A stretch of DNA of 64,000 bases from Cristatella mucedo. Lineage: Eukaryota > Bryozoa > Phylactolaemata > Cristatellidae. Both the position numbers and the translations under genes were made by a program. Below, in pieces: positions 10,280 to 21,245 of the stretch. The notes under the pieces are model-generated. The model was not told where the DNA came from. It worked only from the letters and a program-made list of their open reading frames with translations, and searched no databases. The stretch lies in the NCBI GenBank assembly GCA_009760855.2, contig WPIO01000052.1:2670501-2734500 (forward strand). Direction: 5' to 3'. Position 1 is the stretch's first letter; each line of letters starts with the position of its first letter.

Positions 10280-12660
10280 GTCACACAACGGCAGCTGTAG
10301 TCTCTCTTTAGCTCAAGAAGCACCTCTTAAGGCCCTAGTCACTCTCTTAAAAAGCATGGGTAGCTTCACCTCCCCCTCGGAATGCCTTCTTGCCTGCCGA
10401 TACCTCGCTCTGCTTTCTCACCGTGTCCTCGCTAGGCGACACGCAGGCTGTCTGCTACCGACTGGGCGCCGACAGCTGCTCAGGCTTCGAGAGCAGTGCA
10501 GAGCAAATTCTCCAGCGTGGCATGTGCTTCGTCTCCATGTGCCGAGTCCTCGTGACTGTTTCGAGCTGCATGCGGAGATGCAGGTGCATGCCTTCAATCC
10601 CCATATTCCATCGATGGGCAACCAGCAGCAAGTCGCACTCTCCGGATTGGTTCCGAGCTGGCAGCAGTGAGCATGATGGAGACAGCAGCCGTGCAAACTC
10701 AGCATCGTTCGATCGTCTTCAAGTCTGACGCCTGTAGCTGCTGAGCTTCTTGCCGGTGCCAGTCTGGTGGTCTTATAAGACGGGCAGTTGCTTGCTTCGG
10801 CTGCCGACGTCGGGGGGGGGAGGGAGGATTCGACTGGTTTCGACTGACGATACGGAAATGTGCTTTTCCTCCACCGAGTGGAGTGTACTAGTGACAGGAA
10901 AGCCCAGAGGGATGCTGCGCATTCTTGCCTCGCAATCCTGGCTGCTGCTCGTCCCTTCAAGTGCGTCGTGTCGCGTCGGCGGCGGCGCCCTAGTTCAGGC
11001 GGTCGCTCGTGTCTCTGCCAGCTGCCGTGACAATCAAAGCTGGAGCACAAAGAAAGCAATCTCGAGCAGTCGGCTGTAGAGCCGCTGTGGCAACGTCGAT
11101 ATGACCACATCGACGTTGCCACATCGGCTGAAACAGAAAAGCTACGTCGAGGGCTGTATGTGTTGGATGCCCGAAGCTGCAAGTGCAGCGCTGCGAGCTC
11201 TGGACCTGGCCAAGCACCGCCTGGGTCTCAGTCGTAACTTTTGAGAGCGTGCAAGCAAGTCTTTCGATGGGCCTCCGGAAGCATCTCTCAATCGTCGGCG
11301 GGTGCAGTGAACCCGGGGGCGGAGGCAACCGATCATTCTCCATCTCACCGTTCGCTGCACTGTGCATCGGTGTGTGGGCTCCGCCAGGTAGACACGGCGC
11401 CGAGGCACTCGCCCCGATGAGATTCCCTCGACGACCTGCACGATTCCAGTGCCGACCGGCGGCCTTGCTCGCGCAGCAGCTGCCCGGCTGCTCGATGGGC
11501 GCCGCCTTCGGATGCCACACCCACTCCTGCTTACTCCATCCGGCTGCTGCAGCTGTCACCGTTTGCCAGCCGCCCCAGAGAGCAATCAGCTGTCGACGCT
11601 GCCATGTGCGTTCCGAGGTCGCCGCTGTGCGACCTTCCGCTGCCCTCACTCGCCCAGTTTCGGAAATGCTTTCGCTGCCTGCGAACTCATCAGTCGCCCG
11701 ACGCTATTGGCCAGGCAGCGATAACCAGCGGCACCCAGGCACTCTCCTCGCACGATGGCATGCACGTGTGGGTATGGCTCGCCGTCGCCAGTGACCACGT
11801 GCAAAGCTTCCGACTTTTTAGGAAAGTCCTCTCCTCAGCCACGGCCAGCAGCTGCTTCAGCTCTGCCGCTGCTGCCAGCGGCGGCAGCTGCAGTGCCGCC
11901 GCCGAAGCCTGCTACATCGATGGCAGCGGGGCTGCAGGCTGCGCTGAGCTGCCTCGGCAGGCAGGCGGCGGCTGCTGCTGCGCTCGACACTTGCGTGGCG
12001 AGCTCTGCGCTTACGTGGCCGGCAGCGGCGGCTCCCGGCGCACTGCAGCTGCAGCAGCGACAGCCGCTGTGGCCGCTTCTGGTGCCGCGTCTAGAGCTGC
12101 CGCCTCCGCCGCCGGGGGCAGCAGCCTGCAAGCGGTCGGCCAATCGCTCGCTGGACGGGCTTGCATCGGACTGGCTGCTGTCACCTGGTAAACGAGCGTG
12201 CCGTGTGACCCTCGCGTTCGTTGCTCACAATTTCGCAGGGGGCGGGCGGCTCGGGGTGCGTGCTCTCACCACTCGTGCGTACACAGGGTGCGCGTGCTCA
12301 CGTCTGCATTCCCTGCTGCCATCACTTGCAGCCACTTCCTCGCCGTTCGCGAGAGCTTGCAGCATCAGTTCGATCATCGGGTCGAGTGCTGCCTGCCGAG
12401 TGCTGCGTGCCTCCGATTTCTCTTGCACCATTCGGTCGGCCCCTGCTCTGCGGTTTGGTTTCTTTTGTGTTGCCTGTGCGAGCACACGAGAGAGTGGCCT
12501 CACTGGCACGGCAGCAAGCTTCTGTGCGCTGATCCAACGCCGCCCGCGGCTTCCCCATTAACTGCCCCCCCCCCCCCCGCTTTTTCGGGCGAGGTCCCAC
12601 CGTCGGGTGTGCATTTTGTCGGAGCGGCCTCTGCACGAAAGGCTGGACGCTGAGAGGCTG
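10280..12660. other. GC-rich island inside the PPIP5K intron
   Basis: GC-rich, CpG-containing stretch with open frames in nearly every frame on both strands (up to about 250 codons). These are compositional shadows of each other. Apart from the candidate exon at 11822-12187, I recognise no protein. It includes an inverted repeat near 11087-11120 (GCAACGTCGATATGACCACA with the TCGACGTTGCCAC partner) and a run of C at 12566-12579. It could be an exon cluster for the PPIP5K tail, a CpG island or an internal promoter. I cannot decide. Confidence 0.6.
11822..12187 (+). CDS. PPIP5K: Candidate PPIP5K Ala/Pro-rich exon
   Basis: This GC-rich open segment lies between acceptor CGACTTTTTAG and donor CTG/GTAAAC. 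It is phase 1 at both ends, the phase needed to sit between the exons ending at 4539 and starting at 15995. It would encode about 122 residues: KSSPQPRPAAASALPLLPAA, many Ala and Pro runs, LELPPPPPGAAACKRSANRS, and LDGLASDWLLSP. Long open frames exist in every frame here because of base composition, so openness is weak evidence. Matching phase and splice sites are the main support. The gene could also skip it, since its neighbours are phase 1. Confidence 0.45.
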
Positions 12661-12699
12661 TGTTGCCACCGAAATGCGTGCAGCCAGTTAGGCTTCGGT

Positions 12700-13570
12700 G
12701 CTTTTCATTCGGCTCTACCCCCTCTGTGCGTACCGCTCGAGCCCTCTCGCATGGCTTTGACCTTCGCAGGCGGAGAGATGTGTACAGAGAAGCATTTACC
12801 TCATCAGCAATCGTTCTGCAACGGCTCTCAACGTTGCACTGGTACGTACGTGGCGTGTGACGCGGCGTGTGACGTGAAATAAGCCCATCGATCAGCAATG
12901 TTCATTAGGGCGCTCGACCTGATAGTGCAACCTTGCGATCGTTTCATGCTTCGCCAGCTCGGTGACCTGTGGTTAGTATGAGCACACGATGCACTACGTT
13001 AGTGATCTATTGCGACATTGGTAACTGGTACTTATGCGTAAACAAGCTTGTCATCCGTAATCAGCTCAGCTCGACTGCATTCCTTTCTTAAATACAAGAT
13101 GGGATTTTTATTTCATTTTTGGCTGTGCACACTCATTCCAATGAGAGTAGTTCAGATATGCTCAGCAATTTTCATTTTCGGAGCAATGCTTATTCCAACC
13201 ATGGAGTGAGTGAGTGAGTGGGTCAGTGGGAGCATCCGATTGAAACCTCTCTTGAGTGTCTAGGCAAACGGTTTTTTATATATTTTCTTTTCGGTATTGG
13301 AGCCTCTAATGGAGGCTCTTCTAATCTTGCTGCTGGTGTTGGCGTATGTGTGCTTTTGTCCTGGCATCTGCCACATTATCTTACTGCAAGGATCCTTTAA
13401 TGAATCCACTTTTGGAAATTAAAGAAGATACGACTTCAATCAACAGCAACTGGAAGGCCTCGAGGATGACCCAGCTAAGTCAAACCATTCGAAACATCCT
13501 GTCTAGACGTCTGTTACTCACTACTCGCATGTCTTTCTGGCTGTGCAATAAAAAGCTTACTTACAGTTGG
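12700..13570. other. Intron, no recognisable feature
   Basis: PPIP5K intron sequence. A short GAGT microsatellite lies at 13205-13222. I see nothing else that I can support. Confidence 0.6.
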
Positions 13571-13571
13571 T

Positions 13572-13735
13572 AGGTGAGCCGTGATAGCACGCTAGGTAAG
13601 CACGTCCTCGGTCGCGATGTCGTGGGTTCGAATCCCGGAGTGGGCGATCCTTTATTGCTACTGCAAGCTGTGGTGATAGCCTATACGGTTCTTTTGCCAC
13701 TATAAAAAGTGGCCGTCAAATCAGCTAGTATTTTG
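13572..13735 (+). mobile_element. SINE family A
   Basis: GTGAGCCGTGATAGCACGCT then CGATGTCGTGGGTTCGAATC (B-box), TACTGCAAGCTGTGGTGATA and CACTATAAAAAGTGGCCGTC. The A-box spacing is shortened relative to the copy at 42257. It runs directly into a LINE remnant. Confidence 0.8.
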
Positions 13736-14035
13736 TTTTTACACAACTCGGCAGCTAGGCTTGTCTATCGTGGCTTTCACAACTGCCACCTTATAGCACA
13801 TGTCTCACCGACATCTATCTGTATTGGCTCTCCGTCAAGCATCAAAGTGACTTTAAGGTTTATCACTCACATTAGGCTCTTGCGTTCTCATGTTCTGGCC
13901 CACCTGTTCAAAATACTTCCTAGTCAAGCTTCGCATCCTTTTGACACCGTGCCTTCATTTCGAATGCTCCCAAAGCCTGCAACTTACTCCAGACTGACTT
14001 CATGACATACCCCTGATGTGCTGTGCCGTATGGTC
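13736..14035 (+). mobile_element. Family 1 LINE remnant
   Basis: Decayed C-terminal coding piece: CACAACTCGGCAGCTAGGCT (NSAARLV-type), CACATGTCTCACCGACATC, and a later GAATGCTCCCAAAGCCTGCA (MLPKPAT, the shifted form of APKAWNS). Many substitutions and indels are present. Confidence 0.65.
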
Positions 14036-15484
14036 CAGTATAAATGTCTAAGCATTATTAGCATAATAATCAATATCTGAGGCTGGAAAAACACTACGTA
14101 AAACACTACTATTCACTACGTTGGTTGCAGAGAAGGACAGTTGTGTGAGAGCTAATGGAACCAACCTATTCAGCTGCCACTTAAGCCGCATGATTGCATT
14201 ACTGCAGGTTTATATTTTATTTTTGTGCTCTGTTTCTGTTGATCGATTGCTGCTGGATACTGGATGCTGAATACCGATGCTGTTAGGACCATCTCACGCT
14301 ATAGCTACCTCTCGTAAACGTGTTAAATTGTTTCTCGGGCTATGCCCCGTGAAAAGAGCAATTACTTTTTTGCCCATCGTTTAGTATTTTTTGGTCAGCA
14401 GAAAGCCGAACAGATGATCCAATGCAAAAAGAAATATGACATCTCTAAACCCCCTTCTCACATGCGTCGGCTTGTGTATATCCACGATGCTGCAGTGAAT
14501 AGTCATCAGGAAGCATCACAGTGCACCATTTGCTTCACGTCGTTCTGGTCTCACTAGTTTGAAAACTTGGAAACGGAGGGTGTACTGGCTCCGGCCATTC
14601 GTTTTGAGCACTAACACGCTCACAATATCAGCAAGGTCAGCAGCATGCAAGCTCACGATTACTGGTGCTCATGCCGAAGCAGCCAATAAATTTAAGCTTG
14701 GCGATTTCGGATGCCACCTTTTTAGTGTTCTCGTTATTGTTGCTGGAGGGCAGTGGTCCAGACACATCCAGTGATGCTCTTGCTGTTACTGAACGAGTGC
14801 CATATTTGAGCAAGCCCTATCTGCTCGCTAGCAGTTTTAAGTGGTGGCCACTTACCTTTTCGACGAAAACCATCCCCTTTAGAGCGGAAGCTGACTGGCA
14901 TAGTCAGTGGTTTGGACGTCTGCCAGTCCCCGTATCCATTGGCCAGCGGCTGATGGTTGTGCGGGTTTGAGAGGGGAGGTCGAGTTTGAGAGGGGAGGTC
15001 GGGTGGTCCGATACTAGTTCAACTCATAAGACCGTGTAGAATAGTCCACACGAGCCTGTACCACGTGCCAGGAGGACGTTCGCTTGCCCGTGAAGCATCG
15101 CATGTTCTGCGGATGCAGGATGTCGGCTTTAAAAGCCCCAAGTGTCACGTGTGTTTCGTACGAGCAGAATGCCTGCATATGCCATAGCAACAAGCTGTCG
15201 GTGCAGTCGTAGGCGCCACGAGTAGATGGAGCATCGACGATGGGCAAGCGTTTGGCTTTGCTGGGTGCCTCGTTTCCTACGATCTGCCGACGTTGCCGCC
15301 GTCTCTGCATCTGGCCCAGGATGCCTTCTCTGCTTTCGACAAACAGCTGTGTGCACTATCGAGAACGGCAGGCTCTCTTTCATACCAGATTTAAATGCCA
15401 CACTTCCCAAGGTACAGTTGACCGTGCCGATAACTAGCCGACCTAGCACGAGAGGGTGCACCGCTGGGGAAAACCACGATCTCC
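14036..15484. other. Intron, small tandem duplication only
   Basis: No gene is seen. GTTTGAGAGGGGAGGTCGA is repeated twice in tandem at 14966-15003. Several short open frames on both strands have no recognised similarity. Confidence 0.6.
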
Positions 15485-15580
15485 AGACCGCTGACAGACA
15501 AGAGCAAATGTCAAGTGCCTAGAAAGAGATCTGAGGTCTCGGATGGCGCCATAACAAACGTATGTATTATTACTTTCGTA
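15485..15580 (+). mobile_element. SINE/LINE 3' tail fragment
   Basis: AAATGTCAAGTGCCTAGAAA then GAGATCTGAGGTCTCGGATG and a TATTATTAC tail. This is the shared 3' hairpin with substitutions and only a short piece of body. Confidence 0.6.
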
Positions 15581-15994
15581 ATCATTATTAGTATAAGAAG
15601 ACATAAGCTCCGTGCCCCTCCCCCATTCGAGTTGACCCAAAGAAGTCTGCACTGTTGGCTGATATGCCAAGTCACGTCACTACAATATTAGCTGTCTCAG
15701 GAAGGATGATTCTTGCTGCACCCCTTCCCCGAGCGAGACTGGTCACCTGCTTCCTCGATGCTGATTGGTGATCACATACTTACTGAAACTGACTAGGGTT
15801 CTGACAAGCACCAATAATGAATGCCTCTAAGCCCTTCGTATGCATGTAATCACAGTGTTTAATTCACACTTGATCTATGTGGGATTGTTTCTGTGGCTAG
15901 TTTTGACGATTCTGACAAACCTAATTTTGCTGATTGTGCTATATTGCAACACACGACTCGCTTCGCCCAATGTTCAGCGTGTCGTGTTCTGCAG

Positions 15995-16075
15995 GTTGCT
16001 CGACCCTTATCAGCACGCGGGTGATCAGTGGTTCGTATAGTGCACCAAATCTACAGCACATGGACCACAGTTTAG
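15995..16075 (+). CDS. PPIP5K: PPIP5K exon (SAPNLQ motif)
   Basis: Acceptor GTTCTGCAG, donor TTTAG/GTACGT, 81 nt, phase 1 in and out. It encodes STRVISGSYSAPNLQHMDHS. The GSxSAPNLQ element is a small conserved island in the tail of animal PPIP5Ks, where I recall TVLGGSSSAPNLQ. It is found here in the right order, just upstream of the final conserved block. Confidence 0.88.
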
Positions 16076-16222
16076 GTACGTATCAGGGCGACAGAATTGG
16101 CAGTGCCACCGAGGCAGCTTCAGCGTGGCTGTTGTGGGCTGAGTAGTAACCACAATGTAAATGGTAACAGCTTTGTCTGCACGTCGCCAAAGTATCGACG
16201 ATTGCCGTTTATTCCTTTGAAG

Positions 16223-16446
16223 GTCTAGAAGCATATGGTATGGCAGTGCCCGAGATCAGGCCACTGGAGACTCTTCATAATGCTCTGAATCTGGCACAGT
16301 TTGAGCAGTTTTTAAACAAGGTCATGGACCGTACCATTCCATCGCCACCACCACGTTCGATTTCCTCCATTCCGAATGAGCGTTATAGGTCCATTGAGAA
16401 GGTCGCAGACTCTAGATCTGATTCTGTCGTGTCATTCGCCTCTTAG
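16223..16446 (+). CDS. PPIP5K: PPIP5K last exon (PLETLHNAL block, stop)
   Basis: Acceptor TTCCTTTGAAG; two bases complete the split glycine codon. It encodes GLEAYGMAVPEIRPLETLHN, then ALNLAQFEQFLNKVMDRT. This matches the family C-terminal signature PLETLHNAL...EFL. A serine-rich end (DSRSDSVVSFAS) is followed by TAG at 16444-16446. Oddly, the same frame stays open for another 96 codons after the TAG (see findings). I find no canonical + strand AATAAA in the following 500 bp. Confidence 0.93.
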
Positions 16447-16756
16447 ACTGGCAACAATCGTTTGGGCGACAGCTATCATAACTCAGACCGTGCATCTATG
16501 TCGATCAGTACGCTGTCTGAACAGCATCGTCTCAGATTCCCACAGGCTGCTGCATTCTGCAAGGTGGTGGTGTGCCTTTCATCAGCTGAGCTTTTTTCGA
16601 ATAGGATTTTTCTGACCCTGTTCTCGATCGATGGCTGTCGACATCCTGGCCCATGCTCAGAACTTGCATATGCTACGCTTCAGCTGCTAATGCTTTGCTC
16701 GGCAGAGGCAGTCAACCATTCAGCAAGTGTCTAACGAGACGTCTATACGGGAACAA

Positions 16757-16762
16757 TTTATT
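16757..16762 (-). promoter_or_regulatory. TXNDC16: Polyadenylation signal AATAAA of the TXNDC16-like gene
   Basis: The minus strand reads GTGAAAATAAATTG, a canonical hexamer about 230 nt downstream of the TXNDC16-like stop at 16989-16991. It lies between the two convergent genes, so the 3' ends may overlap. Confidence 0.6.
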
Positions 16763-16988
16763 TTCACACTAATGGTGCTGACCTGAATTTTCAGGATTTT
16801 ACAAATATACAATGCTACTATTTTGCCAGCTCTTGTCCATGTGTGAGCATGATGATCAAGGAAGTATAGAACAGCAGATGCAACCGCACACTTGCCTTTA
16901 ACCCTTTAACCCTGCCGTGCATGTTGCCACCTTGCGAGCTACTTGAGAAATCACGGTTTTGTGTTTTGCTTTCTTGGTCGGCAAACGC

Positions 16989-17312
16989 CTACAGCTCAGT
17001 GTGCTGCACAGCTGGTGCCGGCTGCCTGACCCCGCCGCCGCTGCCCGAGTGGCCTGCTGGGACCGAGGTCGGCACCGGCCCGTGGTGGTGCGGCCGTGTC
17101 AGTCGATCGTGCTGGAATAGCGATGATCCATGCTCGGCCAAGGTGAGGAAGTCGTAGCCCGGGTGCGCCGGCGGCCACCGCTTGGATCCGAGGCGCGACT
17201 GGGCCGGACCGCCGGTTCCGGCCACGACCGAGCCCAGCCAGCCGACAATGGTCTCTTTGTGGAAGCCCTCAGCCGCCGCTGCTTCTCCTTCGTAGTAGCG
17301 GTGGACAGCGCC
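16989..17312 (-). CDS. TXNDC16: TXNDC16-like terminal exon
   Basis: Minus-strand exon after acceptor TCGGCTGTCTAG, phase 0, 108 codons including TAG. It includes HKETIVGWLGSVVAGTGG and KRWPPAHPGYDFLTLAEHGS. The vertebrate TXNDC16 counterpart has a LVLWLKKLEAG helix then EWKPPLPAYDFLSMID, so both blocks and their spacing match. The Pro/His/Gly-rich end up to HTEL is not conserved. The last four residues HTEL resemble an ER-retention signal (KDEL-type), which would fit an ER-lumen protein. That reading is inference. Confidence 0.9.
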   Translation of the reverse strand, partial: GAVHRYYEGEAAAAEGFHKETIVGWLGSVVAGTGGPAQSRLGSKRWPPAHPGYDFLTLAEHGSSLFQHDRLTRPHHHGPVPTSVPAGHSGSGGGVRQPAPAVQHTEL

Positions 17313-17425
17313 CTAGACAGCCGACTGCCGAATGAGCCATGCGCAAACGCAGACGGTGGGCAAGCCAGCCAGGATTGCCAAGTGCCCTGCCAGGCGTCTG
17401 CCGGCTCGCTCAGCGGCGCTCTTAC

Positions 17426-17513
17426 CTGGCCGAAGTCAACGACGACCAAGGCCGGGAAAATCGTGCATTGAGGCCAGTATTCCGACAGAAGGGCATGCGC
17501 ACCGTAAGAATGC
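17426..17513 (-). CDS. TXNDC16: TXNDC16-like exon (last thioredoxin-fold core strand)
   Basis: Acceptor TGTTTCTTTAG and donor CAG/GTAAGA on the minus strand, 88 nt, phase 2 in and phase 0 out. It encodes HSYGAHALLSEYWPQ then CTIFPALVVVDFGQ. It aligns with the family segment [27 protein letters not shown], with the same order and spacing of the hydrophobic strand. It joins in phase to the exons on both sides. Confidence 0.92.
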
Positions 17514-18529
17514 CTAAAGAAACAACAAGGAGGCTGTCAAAGTGATGCGCTGCTAACCCGGCTCCTGCCACCGCCTCCCGGCTCGTTTCTGTAGTAGATG
17601 CCTATGTCACGTGCTAATGTTCCCATTCTGCTGCTGCTGCTACTACTAAAAATTTTCATAGAGCCCTTAGACTCTTCTACCCAGCTACTTCGACTCTGCC
17701 TACATTCGGCACTTTAATAATTTTTTTTAAATTAATTAAAGCCAGCTGGGGTATTGCTTTTCGACCACGACAAGCTCTTGGATAGAAGGATCGTACTAGT
17801 GTGTCTGCATGCTTTTAGGCCAGTAGGGTTCACGCCGACGAGGGCCGAGGAGAACGGGCAATGTTGGGAGTCGGCTGGTCGTTAAGTCGAAGCAAAAACT
17901 TGCAAGGCTGCTTCAAGACTACTCTGCCAATGCTGCTTCAGGGCTGCGCACATCTGCTCGGTCCACGGCGATTTTGCGTGCACGCTGCAAGCACGAGTGC
18001 CCTAAAATTACATAGGTCAGCATGCTCCGGCCAGCTGCCGGTTTGAGCTTTGATACAAGACAGAATCTACAGCTATAACACTAGTGGACATGCCACGTTC
18101 CATCAGTCGCATTCGGCTGTCTACCGACTGCTGCCGCGCTACGAACAGGCAGAAAGCTCGCTCAGCATGAGGCTCGGAAGGATAGGAGGAGGAAGGATAG
18201 GAGGAGGAGGAAGGCGCCGAGCGATCACTGCAGTCGCAGGGCGGATGACAGGATTGCTACGTCCCAGGGATGCCTGAATGGGAAAAAAGGCAGAACAGGT
18301 AGCACGGTCCTACGGTGTAACCAAAACGCCAGGAGCAAGCGATAAGCAAGCGACCGCAGCCTGCTAGACAAGAAGAGCTACCACTCAATCATGTACAGCA
18401 CACGTAGCACCAGAGCAGCTAACTGGGCTGTTAACACAAGGCAAATATCTCAGCGAAATTGAGCGAGCGCTAACTCGGGTCCGGCGGGCAATGGAGCGTG
18501 AACTGCACTGCCGCTCACAGCAGACATGC

Positions 18530-19325
18530 AATGTAATGTATCTCCGTCTGTAACTCCACAAAGCCACTAAGACCATGTGGGGGTTTTACTCAGGAGAGTT
18601 TTGTATAGCACATTCATAGCCTAAGCGGCTTTCGGTACGCATTCGGTAGCCAACATACTTCATCTCACGCAACAAAGAGAACGTGGGAAGCATAGCAGAG
18701 TCAGGAGAGCAGTTGAGGTAGTGAGTAGCATGGAAGTAACAGCTCAGGACTGCTGAAAAGGATGAGCAATAGTCGGCAGCAGAAGAGTAGTTGTCGTTGC
18801 ATAGGAATTGTGGAAGCGAGTTCCACAGTCTAGGACCTGCAGAGCTAAAGCTTCTGTCTCCAATGGTCTTTAAGCAGAGGAATGGAACAGCTAATTTATT
18901 GTCCTCACAGGACCTGAGGGCGCACAGAGGCTGAAACTGATGCAGCAGTTCAGCTAGGTACGGACGAGCCAAGCCGTGACGGGCCTTGTGGGTCACTGTA
19001 AGAACTTTGGTCTGTATACGTTGATCAACCGGCAGCCATCCTAGCTCTTTTAGCAAATGAGACACGTGCTCAAATCTCTGGGACTTGAAGACTAGCCTTG
19101 CAGCCATATTCATAGTCAGCTGCAGTGGCCTAGCTGCTTTCTTTGGTAGCCCAGCCAAAAGGGAATTACAATAATTAAGCCAAGACCGAATTAAGGAGAT
19201 AGTTAAATTGTTTGCAAGCCACTGTGGACGACAGCTCCTAATCTTGGATAGGGATCGGACATGATGGCTAGCTGTAGAAGCAGTCTTCTGAATGAAGTTT
19301 TTAAAATTTAGGCACCTGTCGAACT
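18530..19325 (-). mobile_element. Family 2 LINE (ACATT tail), 5'-truncated
   Basis: Minus-strand non-LTR retrotransposon in a TXNDC16-like intron. Frame 19158-18586 reads MAARLVFKSQRFEHVSHLLK, ELGWLPVDQRIQTKVLTVTH, LAVPFLCLKTIGDRSFSSAG and PRLWNSLPQF, the C-terminal RT-flanking domain. The frame is open for 190 codons. Upstream, partial RT sequence (codons for SRIRSC then LANNLTI) is broken by stops. The 3' end is an ACATT/GCATT repeat (reverse ATTGCATGTAATGTATC region near 18530). Confidence 0.85.
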
Positions 19326-19849
19326 AAGTTTCGAGCATGCGGTGATGGTCGCACAACAGCATCACCTATTAGAAGAGCAAAGCCTTGTAATCCAGCCACG
19401 TGCTCAGGTTGTCCTATGTCATATACTGCTTAGCAACGAGGGCTCAGCCCCATCGCTATCCAGTGGAGGGGATTTCTTAAGATTTGTGCTCGCGATTCGT
19501 CTCATTGGACTCAGCTAACATGGGGCTTCAGGGTCCTAGCACAGCAGCGCCCCCTGCCCCAACAGGGCAGGACAGTGCAGTGCAGTGCAGATAGATCCCG
19601 GTGGGTAGAAGTGAGAGAGGAAGTGTGGCTGCTGTTGGGCGGCGGCTTTCTTTGGCCTCGGTGCATAGTGCTCTTCTTCCTCGGTAGGCAGCACCGATGT
19701 CACTTGCAACGTCACGCCTGCCGAGCAGGCTTGCAAGGCATGGAAAAACCTCGCTCTCCATTTAGTATGGCGAGATCGAAAGAATGGACGCAGCACAGCG
19801 AGACTTCACGCCCCCACCCGGCTAGGACCAGGTGCACGCACGAACATAC

Positions 19850-20010
19850 CGCTGCATGTAGGCAAAGCTCAGTGCACCGTCCAGGAGAGACTGCTTCGCC
19901 ACATCCTCCATCACGTCCAGCGGAGCAGAGCTGTCGGACTCGGTGAACAGAAGCGCAATCGGCAGCGCTCGTGCCCGCAGAGCCGGAAGGGCTTCGGGCG
20001 TGAGCTCTAC
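19850..20010 (-). CDS. TXNDC16: TXNDC16-like exon (thioredoxin-fold domain)
   Basis: Acceptor TGCTCCTTCTCAG, donor GCG/GTATGT, phase 0 in and phase 2 out. It begins VELTPEALPALRARALPIAL, then LFTESDSSAPLDVMEDVAKQ and SLLDGALSFAYMQ. The family equivalent reads ITVENLPSYFRLQKPLLILF, the N-terminal strand-helix-strand of a thioredoxin-like b-type domain. No CXXC is present. I first considered ERp44, which has a similar block, but the flanking exons fit TXNDC16 much better. Confidence 0.92.
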
Positions 20011-20604
20011 CTGAGAAGGAGCACAAACAGGACAGGTTCGTGTCACGCTGAGTGCACAGATGCAACGGCAGCTAACTTCAGGCTGGCGGCTCAGCCGAGT
20101 CACGGCGATAGATGGCAGAAGCACTCGAGCATCCAGCAGAAAGGCCTACAAGCAGCTACACAGAGGCATCGGTGCCACCACCTGCCAGGGATTAATTAGT
20201 GTCAGGGGTCTCCTGGTCTGTGCATTAGTCTTGTCACTGCAATTAGCCACACAGAATTGTTTGCCAATAGACAGACGGCCTCTAAATATAGAGCAAAATT
20301 GGCAGAAGATTTAAATATTAAAGTAATAAAATATATAAATAATACAATTTAAAGATTTATATTTATATATTTAGTTATAGGTTTTAAGGGAAAGGGGAAG
20401 CAGACCCATTCAGCCCCCTTTTGCACTGGACCTGTACAAACGATGAAAAGATTAGCAACCAAGCTGAGACTTAATGGCGCATCGTATCGGGCCTTTAAAG
20501 ATCAAACAGCCAACCATGCTGTACTATGACACAACGGCCAAGGACTAAACACGGTTGAGATAGTAGCAGTGAAGGTGGGCATGCCTTCATAATTTCCCAT
20601 TATT

Positions 20605-21245
20605 ATGGGATTACAGCTGGTGCAAGACTCCGCCGCTAGGCTTGCTTGTCTGTCGTGAGCGTGGCAGTTGCCACATCACACCACTTCTTGCCGAAATGCA
20701 CTGGTTCCCAGTCAAGCAACGGATTGACTTCAAGGTTTTGTCACTCACTTTTAGGTCACTTCATTCTTTGGCTCTAGCCTATCTCTCAGATCTACTCCCT
20801 CACCAGGCCAAGCATCGCACCACCTGCTTTTCGGAATCCAACAGTTTACCAATACCTCATACAAACCTCAAATCCTTTGGAGACCGTGCATTTAGTTCGT
20901 ATGCTCCCAAAGCCTGGAACTCACTCCCTATTTGCATCAGAACATCCCCTGACTTTACCACATTTAAAAAGAACTTAAAACGCACCTATTTAGGACAGCA
21001 TTTAGTGGGTCCCAGTGATTCGTCCTTAATGTGCTTATGCGTGCTGACACTGTGCATGCTGCCACTGAGCACATTTGCATGCTGACCCTGTGCATGTCAC
21101 CCCTAACCATGTTATTCATGTTGTTTGTTTATCAAGCATGATTTTACTCACCATTCAATTGCATTTCCCTTTGCAGCAAATGTAAAGCGCCCAGAAAGAG
21201 ATTGAGTTCTCTGAGGGCGCTTTATCAAGTGCATTATTATTACTC
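20605..21245 (+). mobile_element. Family 1 LINE, 5'-truncated 3' end
   Basis: Open frame 20642-21085: [60 protein letters not shown] and DFTTFKKNLKRTYLG. It is followed by the 3' UTR and the hairpin AAAGCGCCCAGAAAGAGATT ... GGGCGCTTTATCAAGTGC with an ATT tail. It is the better-preserved sister of the copy at 61.7-62.5 kb. Confidence 0.88.

Noticed and set aside
10418-11649. Minus-strand open frames of 254 and 219 codons
   Set aside because: GC-rich composition opens all frames here; no recognised domain and no consistent splice sites.
19850-20010. ERp44 homologue
   Set aside because: The ELT...LP..LLF block is similar, but the exons on both sides match TXNDC16 (YDFL end, CFDWTDIC block).
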